From positions 1 to 17,971 of the forward strand of contig JBHHXI010000058.1 in assembly GCA_046756945.1 (NCBI GenBank): a stretch of 17,971 nt of DNA, read 5' to 3'. Made by a program: the position numbers and the translations under genes. The DNA comes from JACZQZ01 sp046756945 (GTDB taxonomy: Bacteria; Pseudomonadota; Alphaproteobacteria; Rhodospirillales; 2-02-FULL-58-16). This document shows positions 1 to 9,098 of this stretch, piece by piece. The notes beneath the pieces are model-generated. The model searched no databases and had not been told where the DNA came from. It saw only the letters and a program-made list of their open reading frames with translations. Numbering within the stretch: position 1 is the first letter of the stretch; each line of letters opens with the position of its first letter.

Positions 1-1
1 G

Positions 2-73
2 TCGGTGGGACTGGAGGACCCGGACGACGTGAAGGAAGACCTGGACCGGGCCCTGGCGGCGGCGAAGGCCTGA
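2..73 (+). CDS. C-terminal end of a PLP-dependent Cys/Met-metabolism enzyme (partial)
   Basis: Only the last 23 codons and a TGA stop are inside the window; the gene begins upstream. The visible tail starts SVGLEDPDDV and continues as an acidic then alanine-rich helix. This matches the usual carboxyl end of the trans-sulfuration family (O-succinylhomoserine sulfhydrylase, cystathionine gamma-synthase or gamma-lyase), where a 'LSVGxEDxDDLxxDL' strand-helix closes the small domain. Those enzymes use pyridoxal phosphate to make or break C-S bonds in methionine and cysteine metabolism. The lysine that binds PLP and the substrate residues lie outside the window, so the exact member cannot be named. 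The family call rests on one short conserved motif plus high-GC codon use in this frame. Confidence 0.55.
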   Translation, partial: SVGLEDPDDVKEDLDRALAAAKA

Positions 74-80
74 GCGCGCT

Positions 81-179
81 CCGGGAACCCGGGTACGGAA
101 ATCCGTGGCTCGTCCATGCGGACCGGCGACGCCGGGTGGGGGTGCCCCCGCGACCGGGAACCGTGGCCCCGGCGGGGCC
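81..179. repeat. Cluster of short perfect inverted repeats in the gap after the PLP enzyme gene
   Basis: This non-coding gap carries four perfect dyads. CCGGG-AA-CCCGG is at 81-92, ACGGA-AA-TCCGT at 95-106, GGGGG-TG-CCCCC at 138-149 and GGCCCC-GGC-GGGGCC at 165-179. A shortened relative of the first two, CCGGGAACCGTGG, lies at 154-166. The first two share a 5-AA-5 design and sit two bases apart. They could be a GC-rich terminator or processing structure for the upstream gene, protein-binding operators, or chance in GC-rich DNA. No T-run follows any of them, so a classical intrinsic terminator is not supported. Confidence 0.45.
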
Positions 180-292
180 GCGTAAGGTCCCCGAGCCCCC
201 GCTATTATTATGCATGCTGGGCAAGACCGCGGACATCACCCGCGACAACGAGGTCGTCGATACCGGCGGCGCCGGTGCTTGAAGCCGCCCCC

Positions 293-321
293 TTGTTGAA
301 CGGACGCCGGGCGCGTACCCT
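293..321 (+). promoter_or_regulatory. Weak candidate promoter for the glutaredoxin-DinB gene
   Basis: TTGTTG (293-298) and TACCCT (316-321) are separated by 17 bases and lie just upstream of the possible start codons at 341 and 386. Each hexamer matches only three of six sigma-70 consensus positions. The placement is right but the match is poor. Confidence 0.2.
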
Positions 322-385
322 CCCCGCTCAGGCGATTACCATGGCGAAGCACGAAAATATGGCACCGCGGACGACGGCGGGGACT

Positions 386-1180
386 ATGCGGGCGCGCGAC
401 ACCGGGACGCCCTTGAAGGTCTATTGGCAGCCCGGCTGCTCGAGCTGCCTGAAGACCAAGGAGTTCCTGCTCGCCAACGGCGTTGAATTCGAGTCCATCA
501 ACGTCAACGATGACGAAAACGGCTTCAAGGAGCTGGCGGCACTGGGGCTCAAGCTGGTGCCCATCGTCGCCCGCGGCAAGGACTGGGCCAACGGCGCCGT
601 CTTCCGCGACGTCGCCCGCGTCGCCGGCTTCGAGTGGCGCAGCCACGACATGCTGTCGCCCGAAGAGATGGTGGACCGGATCGACGGCATCCTTGCCGGC
701 GCCCGGCGCCTCGCCGTCCAGATCCCCGAAGACCGTCTCGACGACCTGCTGTCGGGCCGGCCCCGGTCCTACCGGCAACTGGCGTACCACGTCTTCAACA
801 TCGTGGAAGTCTTCCTCGACCGGGTCGAGCGGGACGCGCCTTATACCTACGAAGCGCTGCTCAGCATCCTTCCCGACGGCATGGACACCATGCAGGACCT
901 CGTGGACTACGCCGATGGCATCCAAGACCGCTTCCGACGCTGGTGGGAGACGGCCGGCCGCGACACCGACTTCGACCAGCCGGGCAAGGTCTATTACGGC
1001 GACGTGACGCTGCTGGAAGTGCTGGAGCGCACCGGCTGGCACTCGGGCCAGCACACGCGGCAGTTGGCGCTGGTCGTGGAATCCCTGGGCCTTGAGCCCG
1101 ACGGGCCGCTCACCGACGCCGATCTCGCCGGCCTGCCGATGCCCAACGAAGTCTGGGACAACGAAAAGACGTTCGACTGA
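386..1180 (+). CDS. Glutaredoxin-like domain fused to a DinB-like domain
   Basis: The product is 264 aa counted from ATG 386. Residues 8-85 form a glutaredoxin/thioredoxin fold with a PGCSSC active site (Cys18, Cys21) and a cis-proline at P59 in KLVPIV. Residues 95-250 look like a DinB/YfiT four-helix domain. Its candidate metal-binding triad is His135 (in AYHVFN) plus His219 and His223 (WHSGQH). In the DinB superfamily such histidines bind a divalent metal, and several members are thiol-dependent transferases or isomerases. A fusion to glutaredoxin therefore suggests a cytoplasmic thiol-exchange or thiol-transfer enzyme, but the substrate is unknown. The open frame continues upstream to 116, though that part reads as non-coding (Arg/Pro-rich). 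ATG 341 (AGG 8 bases upstream) and ATG 359 are alternatives; I chose 386 because it sits close to the fold and has GGCGGGG before it. The gene ends 12 bases from the convergent fpr stop. Confidence 0.75.
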   Translation: MRARDTGTPLKVYWQPGCSSCLKTKEFLLANGVEFESINVNDDENGFKELAALGLKLVPIVARGKDWANGAVFRDVARVAGFEWRSHDMLSPEEMVDRIDGILAGARRLAVQIPEDRLDDLLSGRPRSYRQLAYHVFNIVEVFLDRVERDAPYTYEALLSILPDGMDTMQDLVDYADGIQDRFRRWWETAGRDTDFDQPGKVYYGDVTLLEVLERTGWHSGQHTRQLALVVESLGLEPDGPLTDADLAGLPMPNEVWDNEKTFD

Positions 1181-1192
1181 TCGCCGCCGCCC

Positions 1193-2515
1193 TCAGCCGA
1201 CCGAGCGCTCGTCGGCCTCGTCGAGGACCGCCAGCATGTCCTCGACGGTGACGAACTTGCGGCGCGGCGCCGGCGGCGTCGCGTTGGCGGCCTCGGCGGC
1301 CTCGATCTTTTTCCACTCGGCGTAACCGACGGGGCGCACGCGCCTTTCGCTGAGCAGCGTTTCCAGGGCCTCGCGGCCGGGCTTTTTCCCTTCGGGGAAG
1401 TCGGCGCCGATGTATTCGGCGACGGCGGCGCCGTCGGCCCGGTTGCTGGAAATGACGCCGGTGGGGCCGCGCATGATCCAGCCGGCGGCGTACAGCCCGT
1501 CGGCGACGCGCCCGTCCGTATTCGCCACGATCTGGCGGTCGCCGTCGAAGGGCGCCCCTTCCACCGGGTCGGCGCGGTAGCCGATGGCGGCGATGACGAC
1601 GCCGCACGGGATATCGAAGAGTTCGCCGGTCCCCACCGCACGGCCTTTTTCGACGCGGGTGCGCTCGAGGCGCAGCCCCTCCACCCGGTCGCCGCCCAGA
1701 ATCTCGACCGGCGCCGCGTAGAAGCGGAAATGGACGCGCTTCGGTTTCTCGTCGGCCCGGCGGGCGGCGAATTCCCGCAATGTGGCCAGGTTTCTTTCCT
1801 TCAGGCGCCGGTCCCGGTCCGCCAGGTCGCCGACGTCGTCGGGCAGCTGCGCGGCATCGACCTGGGGCACGCTGTTCTCCAGCTTTCCCATCTCGCGCAG
1901 CTCGACGTTGGTGAACTTGGCCTCCACGGGGCCGCGCCGGCCGAACATGTAGACGTCGGTGAGGGGCGCGGAACGGATGGCTTTCGCGGCGTAGCCGGTA
2001 AGATCGGAGGCCGCCATCTCGGCCTCGGTCTTGACCAGGACGCGGGCCACGTCGATGGCCACGTTGCCGACCCCGACCACCGCCACCGCGGACGTGTTGA
2101 GGTCGGGATCGAGGTCGCGGAAGTCGGGATGGCCGTTGTACCAGCCGACGAACGCGGCCGAGCCGAAGACCCCCTGTTTGTCCTCGCCGGGTATGCCCAG
2201 CGGGCGGTCCAGCGGCGCGCCGACGCACAAGACGACGGCGTCGTACATCCGGCGCAACTCGGCCAGGCCCACGTCCCGGCCGACCTCCACGTTGCCCCAG
2301 TAGCGCACCTGGTCGCTCAACGCGGTGCGCTCGAATTTCAACGCGACTTTCTTGGTGGTCTGATGGTCCGGCGCCACCCCGTCGCGGATCAGGCCGAACG
2401 GGGTGGGAAGGCGTTCGATGATATCGATCCGAACATCGGCGCCCGATTTTAAGAGCGCGTCGGCGGTGTAGAAACCAGCAGGTCCGGACCCAACAATCGC
2501 TACATTGACCGGCAT
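1193..2515 (-). CDS. fpr: Ferredoxin-NADP+ reductase, FprA/adrenodoxin reductase type
   Basis: This 440-aa flavoprotein belongs to the adrenodoxin-reductase/FprA group rather than the short plant-type FNR group. The N-terminus carries the FAD dinucleotide fold (VAIVGSGPAG, residues 5-14) followed by ERLPTPFGLIRDGVAPDHQ, typical of this group. The NADP(H)-binding glycine motif GVGNVAIDVARVL starts at residue 148. Near the C-terminus GWIMRGPTGVISSNRADG is the conserved segment contacting FAD and NADP. The enzyme exchanges electrons between reduced ferredoxin and NADP+ in the cytoplasm. It lies 170 bases downstream of korB on the same strand, so it may recycle ferredoxin reduced by KorAB into NADPH; that link is inferred from position. 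The length is close to the family norm of about 450 aa. The ATG at 2515 lies directly at the conserved N-terminal strand, although the ribosome-binding site is weak. Confidence 0.9.
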   Translation of the reverse strand: MPVNVAIVGSGPAGFYTADALLKSGADVRIDIIERLPTPFGLIRDGVAPDHQTTKKVALKFERTALSDQVRYWGNVEVGRDVGLAELRRMYDAVVLCVGAPLDRPLGIPGEDKQGVFGSAAFVGWYNGHPDFRDLDPDLNTSAVAVVGVGNVAIDVARVLVKTEAEMAASDLTGYAAKAIRSAPLTDVYMFGRRGPVEAKFTNVELREMGKLENSVPQVDAAQLPDDVGDLADRDRRLKERNLATLREFAARRADEKPKRVHFRFYAAPVEILGGDRVEGLRLERTRVEKGRAVGTGELFDIPCGVVIAAIGYRADPVEGAPFDGDRQIVANTDGRVADGLYAAGWIMRGPTGVISSNRADGAAVAEYIGADFPEGKKPGREALETLLSERRVRPVGYAEWKKIEAAEAANATPPAPRRKFVTVEDMLAVLDEADERSVG

Positions 2516-2575
2516 CTACACGTCCGCGCGCCGTTGGAACTTGCGACCGAACGGTGTCCGGACGCGATCCCCCCG

Positions 2576-2603
2576 TTTATACCACGGATTGCCCGGCGGT
2601 CAT
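2576..2603 (-). promoter_or_regulatory. Candidate sigma-70-like promoter of fpr
   Basis: On the minus strand, ATGACC (2603-2598) is followed after 16 bases by TATAAA (2581-2576). The hexamers match four and five of six consensus positions. Transcription would begin near 2569, giving a leader of about 55 bases before the fpr ATG. This suggests fpr can be expressed separately from korAB. Confidence 0.4.
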
Positions 2604-2685
2604 CCGTGCTTTTCCACAACTTGGCTATGGGATTCCCCCCTCCCCGCGGCGGCGGGCCGAACTGCCGGCCTTAGGGGAAAGGGCG

Positions 2686-3705
2686 TCAGCCGGAGACGGT
2701 CCACGTATGGCCGCGGCGCAGCAGGGCGTTGAGATCGCCGCCCGGGTGGCTGGCCCTGGCCTCGTCGATGCGCGTCCGGATGCTGGTCTCGTAGCTCGGC
2801 GCCGGGTCGCAATAGAGCACGCCGAGCGCCACCGGCGTCTCCAGGGCGGCGAGCATGGTGGCCAGCGTCCGGTTGGTCTCGTCGTGTACCACCAGGTCGG
2901 CCTCGGAAACCCCGTCGCTGCCGATGGTCACGGTTTCCAGGGTCAGCCGGGCGGGGTCGAGCCTGAGGCCCCGGGTCCTGCCTTCGCCGAAGACCAGCGG
3001 CCGGCCGTGCTCGACATGGATCTGCGCGTCGTCGGCGACCTCTTTTGCGGTGAAGTCCGCGAAAACGCCGTCGTTGTAGACGATGCAGTTCTGGTAAATC
3101 TCGACGAACGACGCGCCCCGGTGCGCGTGCGCCCGTTTCAGGACTTCGGGCAGGTGTTTTTGCATGGTGTCCACGGAACGGGCGACAAAGTGGGCGCCGG
3201 CGCCAAGGGCGAAGGCGGCCGCCGAAACCGGGTGTTCCACCGACCCCGTCGGCGTCGACGGCGACCGGGTGCCGACCCTGGACGTGGGCGAATACTGACC
3301 CTTGGTCAGCCCGTAGATCTCGTTGTTGAAGAGCAGGATCTGCAGGTCCACGTTGCGCCTGAGCACGTGCAGAAGGTGGTTGCCGCCGATCGACAGTCCG
3401 TCACCGTCGCCGGTGACCACCCAGACATCGAGTCCGGGTTTGGCGAGCTTGATCCCGGTGGCGACGGCCGGCGCCCGGCCGTGGATGGTGTGGAAGCCAT
3501 AGGTGGCCATGTAATAGGGAAAGCGCGACGCGCAGCCGATGCCGGAGACGAAGACGGTGTTCTCCCGCGACGCCCCGATGTCGGCCAGGGTGCGCTGCAT
3601 GGCCTTGAGGATGGCGTAATCGCCGCAGCCGGGACACCAGCGCACCTCCTGGTCGGTGGCGAAGTCCTTCGGCGCCGGCTTTTCCTTCAGTCTGACGACG
3701 TTCAC
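2686..3705 (-). CDS. korB: 2-oxoacid:ferredoxin oxidoreductase, beta subunit (KorB type)
   Basis: The product is 339 aa counted from a GTG start at 3705, one base after the korA stop. It is the thiamine-diphosphate and iron-sulfur subunit of a two-subunit 2-oxoacid:ferredoxin oxidoreductase. Visible features are WCPGCGDY (Cys24, Cys27), GIGCASR (Cys58) and QNC (Cys207), which are the four expected [4Fe-4S] ligands. The TPP/Mg2+ motif is GDGDGLSIGGNH (from residue 99) with NNEIYGLTKGQ (from 127). The latter, with SPTS after it, is typical of KorB. With KorA it would convert 2-oxoglutarate and CoA to succinyl-CoA and CO2 while reducing ferredoxin. Pyruvate or branched-chain 2-oxoacids cannot be excluded from sequence alone. 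The frame extends upstream to 3798, but that part overlaps korA and looks non-coding. Confidence 0.92.
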   Translation of the reverse strand: MNVVRLKEKPAPKDFATDQEVRWCPGCGDYAILKAMQRTLADIGASRENTVFVSGIGCASRFPYYMATYGFHTIHGRAPAVATGIKLAKPGLDVWVVTGDGDGLSIGGNHLLHVLRRNVDLQILLFNNEIYGLTKGQYSPTSRVGTRSPSTPTGSVEHPVSAAAFALGAGAHFVARSVDTMQKHLPEVLKRAHAHRGASFVEIYQNCIVYNDGVFADFTAKEVADDAQIHVEHGRPLVFGEGRTRGLRLDPARLTLETVTIGSDGVSEADLVVHDETNRTLATMLAALETPVALGVLYCDPAPSYETSIRTRIDEARASHPGGDLNALLRRGHTWTVSG

Positions 3706-3706
3706 C

Positions 3707-5581
<1,875 letters not shown>

Positions 5582-5671
5582 GCCTTTCAGCTCGATGCCC
5601 TGAACTTGCGCACCACCCACGGCGCGGCGGACGCTCAAGCGTACCGGCGTCCCCCCACATCCAGACTATAT

Positions 5672-5677
5672 ATTGTA
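5672..5677 (-). promoter_or_regulatory. Candidate -10 element of the korAB promoter
   Basis: Reading the minus strand, TACAAT (5677-5672) continues into ATATAG in the most AT-rich stretch of the window, about 90 bases before the korA ATG. It matches five of six -10 consensus positions. No good -35 hexamer is present at 16-18 bases (TAGTTG is the best), so an activator may be needed; that is inference. Confidence 0.35.
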
Positions 5678-5714
5678 CATCGCCGGGAAGTGAACAACTA
5701 TGGTCCCCTGCGGA

Positions 5715-5729
5715 CGAAAAATATTTTCG
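5715..5729. promoter_or_regulatory. Perfect dyad CGAAAA-ATA-TTTTCG upstream of korA
   Basis: A 6-base inverted repeat with a 3-base centre lies in the 251-bp divergent gap between korA and pmbA. It sits about 40 bases upstream of the candidate korA -10 element and about 105 bases before the pmbA start. AT-rich palindromes are rare here, so an operator role is plausible. No named regulator motif is recognised. Confidence 0.35.
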
Positions 5730-5832
5730 CCCGCCGGGAAGGCGCCGACCCAACACGATCCCGGTGGCGCCGGCTTGCCCTGTTCCCCTATAACTGTCCC
5801 GCAAATGAAACCAGGAATCGCCGGGTACCCGC

Positions 5833-7176
5833 GTGAACGCCACGGACGATAAACTCGACCTGCTCAACGACCTCATCCGCAAGGCCACGGCGGCCGGCGC
5901 GGACGGGGCCGACGCCGTGTTCATGGGCGGCAGGTCGCTGTCCCTGACCCGGCGCCTGGGAAGGCCGGAATGGCTGGACCGTTCGGAAAGCGCCGATGTC
6001 GGCGTGCGCGTGTTCATGGGCAAGCGCCAGGCCATCGCGTCGTCCTCCGATCTGTCCATGGACGCGCTCGACGAGCTGGTCGGGCGCGTCCTCACCATGG
6101 CCCGCTCGGTGCCCGAGGACCCTTACTGCGGCCTGGCCGGGCCGGACCTGTTGGCCACCGACCGCCCGGATCTGGACATCTGCGATCCCGCCGAACCAGC
6201 GCCGGAGACGCTTGTCGAGAGGGCGGCGCGGGCCGAGGACGCGGCGCTGGGCGTGCCGGGGGTGACCAACTCGGAAGGCGCCGAGGCGGGCTGGGGCCGG
6301 TTGGACGTGGCCATCGCCGCCAGCAACGGGTTCACCGGCGTCTACGGGACGTCCCGGCACAGCGTCAGCGTCTCGGTGCTGGCCGGCGAGGGGACGGCCA
6401 TGGAACGGGATTACGACTACACAAGCGCCGTCTTCGCCAGGGACCTGGGCGAGCCCGGGGACATCGGCCGGTCGGCGGGCGAAAAGGCCGTGCGCCGCCT
6501 GAAGCCGCGCAAGATGGAAACGGCGCAGGTGCCGGTGGTCTACGATCCCCGCGCCGCCCGCAGTCTGCTCTCCCATCTCGCCGGCGCCATCAACGGCGTG
6601 GCCGTCGCCCGCGGCACCACGTTCCTCAAGGACAAACTGGGGAAACGGATATTTCCCCGGTCCGTGACCATCGTCGACGACCCGCACCGCCGGCGCGGCC
6701 TCAGGTCCAGACCGTTCGACGCGGAGGGCGTGGCGACGCGGCGGCGCAACGTCATCGACGACGGTGTGCTCGCCACCTGGATCCTGGACCTGCGCTCGGC
6801 GCGCCAGCTTGGAATGGCGCCCACCGGGCATGCCGGGCGCGGCAGCTCTTCGCTGCCCTCGCCGTCGGTGGCCAACCTGTACCTGGAACCGGGCCGGGCG
6901 ACGCCCAAGGACCTGATGGCGGATATCAAAAGCGGCTTTTACATCACCGAGCTCATCGGCTTCGGCGTCAACGGCGTCACCGGCGACTACAGCCGGGGCG
7001 CGGCCGGTTTCCGCATCGAGGACGGCGCACTCGCCCACCCGGTGAACGAGGTTACGGTCGCCGGCAACCTGAACCACATGTTCGCCAACATCACCGCCGC
7101 CGATGACCTGGAGTTCCGCTACGGCACCGACGCCCCGACGGTACGCGTCGACGGCATGACCGTGGCCGGCAGGTAG
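5833..7176 (+). CDS. pmbA: TldE/PmbA, non-catalytic partner of the TldD/E metalloprotease
   Basis: The product is 447 aa, close to the 450 aa of E. coli PmbA (TldE). Features are the N-terminal ESADVGVRVFMGKRQA strand, the central VPVVYDPRAARSLLSHL segment, SKxxRP-like RSRPFDAEGVATRR, and the C-terminal GFGVNGVTGDYSRGAAGFRIE. No HExxxH zinc motif is seen, which separates TldE from TldD. With TldD it forms a cytoplasmic protease that degrades unfolded peptides and, in enterobacteria, matures microcins and processes CcdA. No tldD is in this window. The start is GTG with only a weak ribosome-binding site. The gene is divergent from korA and lies 91 bases upstream of the proposed msbA start. Confidence 0.9.
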   Translation: MNATDDKLDLLNDLIRKATAAGADGADAVFMGGRSLSLTRRLGRPEWLDRSESADVGVRVFMGKRQAIASSSDLSMDALDELVGRVLTMARSVPEDPYCGLAGPDLLATDRPDLDICDPAEPAPETLVERAARAEDAALGVPGVTNSEGAEAGWGRLDVAIAASNGFTGVYGTSRHSVSVSVLAGEGTAMERDYDYTSAVFARDLGEPGDIGRSAGEKAVRRLKPRKMETAQVPVVYDPRAARSLLSHLAGAINGVAVARGTTFLKDKLGKRIFPRSVTIVDDPHRRRGLRSRPFDAEGVATRRRNVIDDGVLATWILDLRSARQLGMAPTGHAGRGSSSLPSPSVANLYLEPGRATPKDLMADIKSGFYITELIGFGVNGVTGDYSRGAAGFRIEDGALAHPVNEVTVAGNLNHMFANITAADDLEFRYGTDAPTVRVDGMTVAGR

Positions 7177-7200
7177 GGCCGCGGCAGGGCGCGCCCCGGC

Positions 7201-7222
7201 CGGCGGGCGTTGGCCCCCGCCG
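7201..7222. repeat. Inverted repeat between pmbA and msbA
   Basis: CGGCGGG (7201-7207) pairs with CCCGCCG (7216-7222) across an 8-base loop. It lies 24 bases after the pmbA stop and overlaps the proposed msbA -35 element. No T-run follows. It may slow read-through from pmbA or be incidental. Confidence 0.35.
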
Positions 7223-7238
7223 CGCCCCGTGCTATGGT
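7210..7238 (+). promoter_or_regulatory. Candidate promoter of the msbA-waaA-lpxK operon
   Basis: TTGGCC (7210-7215) and TATGGT (7233-7238) are separated by exactly 17 bases, each matching four of six sigma-70 positions. Transcription would start near 7245, about 23 bases before the TTG at 7268. It overlaps the GTG at 7229 and so argues against using that codon as the msbA start. Confidence 0.45.
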
Positions 7239-7267
7239 CCGCGGCGTCAAGCAAAGGTTGCCATGCC

Positions 7268-9076
7268 TTGAGCGCGTTTACCGAAGATAGCCCTCCGCGG
7301 CATCAATCCACCTACGTCCTGATGCGCCGGCTTTTGCGCGAAAGCGTACGGCCGTACCGGGGCTGGCTGATCGCGGCCCTTCTTTGCATGGCGGTCATGG
7401 CGGCGGCCACCGCGCTGACCGCCTGGCTGATGAAGCCCGTGGTCAACGACGTGTTCTTCGCCGGCAACACCGACATGTTGTGGATCATCAGCGGCGCGGT
7501 GATGGCGACCTTCGTCGTCAAGGGGCTGGCCAACTATGCCCAGGCCACCCTGATGGGGTACGTCGGCCTGCACATCATCGCCGACAACCAGAACCGCCTG
7601 TACGCCCACCTGTCGCGCCTGGACCTCAACTTTTTCCACCGCAACCCGACGGGAAAGCTGATCTCGCGGTTTACCTACGACATCAATCTCATGCGCGGGG
7701 CGGTATCGACCGTATTGACCAGCCTGGGCAAGGACCTGTTGTCCGTGGTCGGACTGGTCACCGTGATGTTCATACAGGACTGGCCGCTGGCGGCCATTTC
7801 GTTTTTCGCCTTTCCCGTGGCGGTGATTCCCATCGTCCGCCTGGGCCAGCGGGTGCGCGCGGTAACGGCCGACACCCAGGAGGAAATGGGGCAGTTGACC
7901 ACCTTGCTGGAACAGACCTTCCAGGGCATCCGCGTGGTCAAGGCCTACGGCATGGAGGAATACGAGAAAGCCCGCATGGGCGAAATCATCAAACGCATCG
8001 TGCGCCTCGCCTTCCGGGCGGTGCGCACACGGGCGGTGTCGAGCCCCATCATGGAGACGCTGGGCGGGGCCGCCGTCGCCATCGTCATCGTCTACGGGGG
8101 CTTCCGGGTGATCGGGCAGCAGACCGATCCCGGCGCGTTTTTCTCCTTTCTCACGGCGCTTCTGCTCGCCTACGAGCCGATGAAGAAGCTGGCCATGCTC
8201 AACGCCAACCTCCAGGAAGGGCTGGCCGGCGCGCAGCGGCTGTTCGACCTGCTGGATGTGGAACCGGGCATCAACGAAAGGCCGGCGGCGCGCCCACTTT
8301 CGGTCTCCGCCGGGCGCATCCGCCTGGAAGACGTGTGTTTCTCCTACGAGACCGGAAGGCCGGCGCTGAACGGGATCACCATGGAGGTGCCGGCGGGAAA
8401 GACGGTGGCCCTGGTCGGGCCGTCGGGGGCCGGCAAGTCGACCATCCTCAACCTGATTCCCCGCTTTTACGACGTCGCCGCGGGCCGCGTCCTCATCGAC
8501 GGCGCCGACGTGCGCGACGTCACGTTCGCCTCGCTCTATGCCAACATCGCCCTGGTCAGCCAGGAGATCACCCTTTTCGACGACACGGTCAGGGCCAACA
8601 TCGCCTATGGCCGGGCCGGGGCCGATGACGCCGAGGTCATCGCCGCCGCCCGCAACGCCGCCGCCGATGAGTTCATCCGGGCCCTTCCCGAGGGGTACGA
8701 CACCATGGTCGGCGAAAACGGCGTCAAGCTGTCCGGCGGCCAACGCCAGCGCCTGGCCATCGCCCGGGCGACGCTGAAGAACGCCCCCATCCTGCTGCTC
8801 GACGAGGCGACCTCGGCCCTGGACACGGAATCCGAACGCCAGGTGCAGGCGGCGCTCGGCACACTCATGCGCGGGCGCACCACCCTGGTCATCGCCCATC
8901 GCCTGTCGACGGTGGTCGACGCGGACCTGATCCATGCGATCGAGGCAGGGAGGATCGTGGAATCGGGCAGCCACGCCGAACTGCTGGCCCAGGGCGGCGC
9001 CTACGCACGCCTGTATGCCATGCAGTTTGCCGAGGAGGCCCCGTCCCCGGAAACGGCTCAGGCCGCCCAGGCCTGA
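7268..9076 (+). CDS. msbA: MsbA-type lipid A exporter, ABC transporter with fused membrane and ATPase domains
   Basis: The product is 602 aa from TTG 7268. The first half holds about six membrane helices (roughly residues 33-55, 70-92, 146-165, 172-191, 258-280, 288-305). The second half is the ATPase, with Walker A GPSGAGKST (384-392), signature LSGGQ (488-492), Walker B ILLLDE (Asp512, Glu513) and the H-loop His544. This half-transporter dimerises in the inner membrane. MsbA flips lipid A-core to the periplasmic face, and its place directly before waaA and lpxK supports that role over general multidrug export. GTG 7229 and ATG 7322 are alternative starts. TTG 7268 has AAAGG 10 bases upstream, follows the likely promoter, and leaves a short cytoplasmic leader before the first helix. 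The next gene begins 22 bases after the stop. Confidence 0.87.
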   Translation: MSAFTEDSPPRHQSTYVLMRRLLRESVRPYRGWLIAALLCMAVMAAATALTAWLMKPVVNDVFFAGNTDMLWIISGAVMATFVVKGLANYAQATLMGYVGLHIIADNQNRLYAHLSRLDLNFFHRNPTGKLISRFTYDINLMRGAVSTVLTSLGKDLLSVVGLVTVMFIQDWPLAAISFFAFPVAVIPIVRLGQRVRAVTADTQEEMGQLTTLLEQTFQGIRVVKAYGMEEYEKARMGEIIKRIVRLAFRAVRTRAVSSPIMETLGGAAVAIVIVYGGFRVIGQQTDPGAFFSFLTALLLAYEPMKKLAMLNANLQEGLAGAQRLFDLLDVEPGINERPAARPLSVSAGRIRLEDVCFSYETGRPALNGITMEVPAGKTVALVGPSGAGKSTILNLIPRFYDVAAGRVLIDGADVRDVTFASLYANIALVSQEITLFDDTVRANIAYGRAGADDAEVIAAARNAAADEFIRALPEGYDTMVGENGVKLSGGQRQRLAIARATLKNAPILLLDEATSALDTESERQVQAALGTLMRGRTTLVIAHRLSTVVDADLIHAIEAGRIVESGSHAELLAQGGAYARLYAMQFAEEAPSPETAQAAQA

Positions 9077-9098
9077 TCATCCATGGGGTCGCGAAACC

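Noticed and set aside
214..282. Possible 22-codon ORF (MLGKTADITRDN...) in the gap before the Grx-DinB gene, with GC-rich third positions
   Set aside because: No ribosome-binding site, no recognised similarity, and GC-rich third positions arise easily by chance here. It could be a remnant but is not supported as a gene.
116..385. N-terminal extension of the Grx-DinB reading frame
   Set aside because: The translated stretch is Arg/Pro-rich without domain features and runs over the inverted repeats and the candidate promoter. The real start is more likely between 341 and 386.
2655..2670. GGCCG-GCAGTT-CGGCC hairpin downstream of korB as an intrinsic terminator
   Set aside because: The stem is only 5 bp and is followed by GC-rich sequence without a T-run.
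5606..5836. 76-aa plus-strand frame in the korA-pmbA divergent gap
   Set aside because: It begins over the korA start region, crosses the palindrome and the korA -10 element, and has no ribosome-binding site or recognisable motif.
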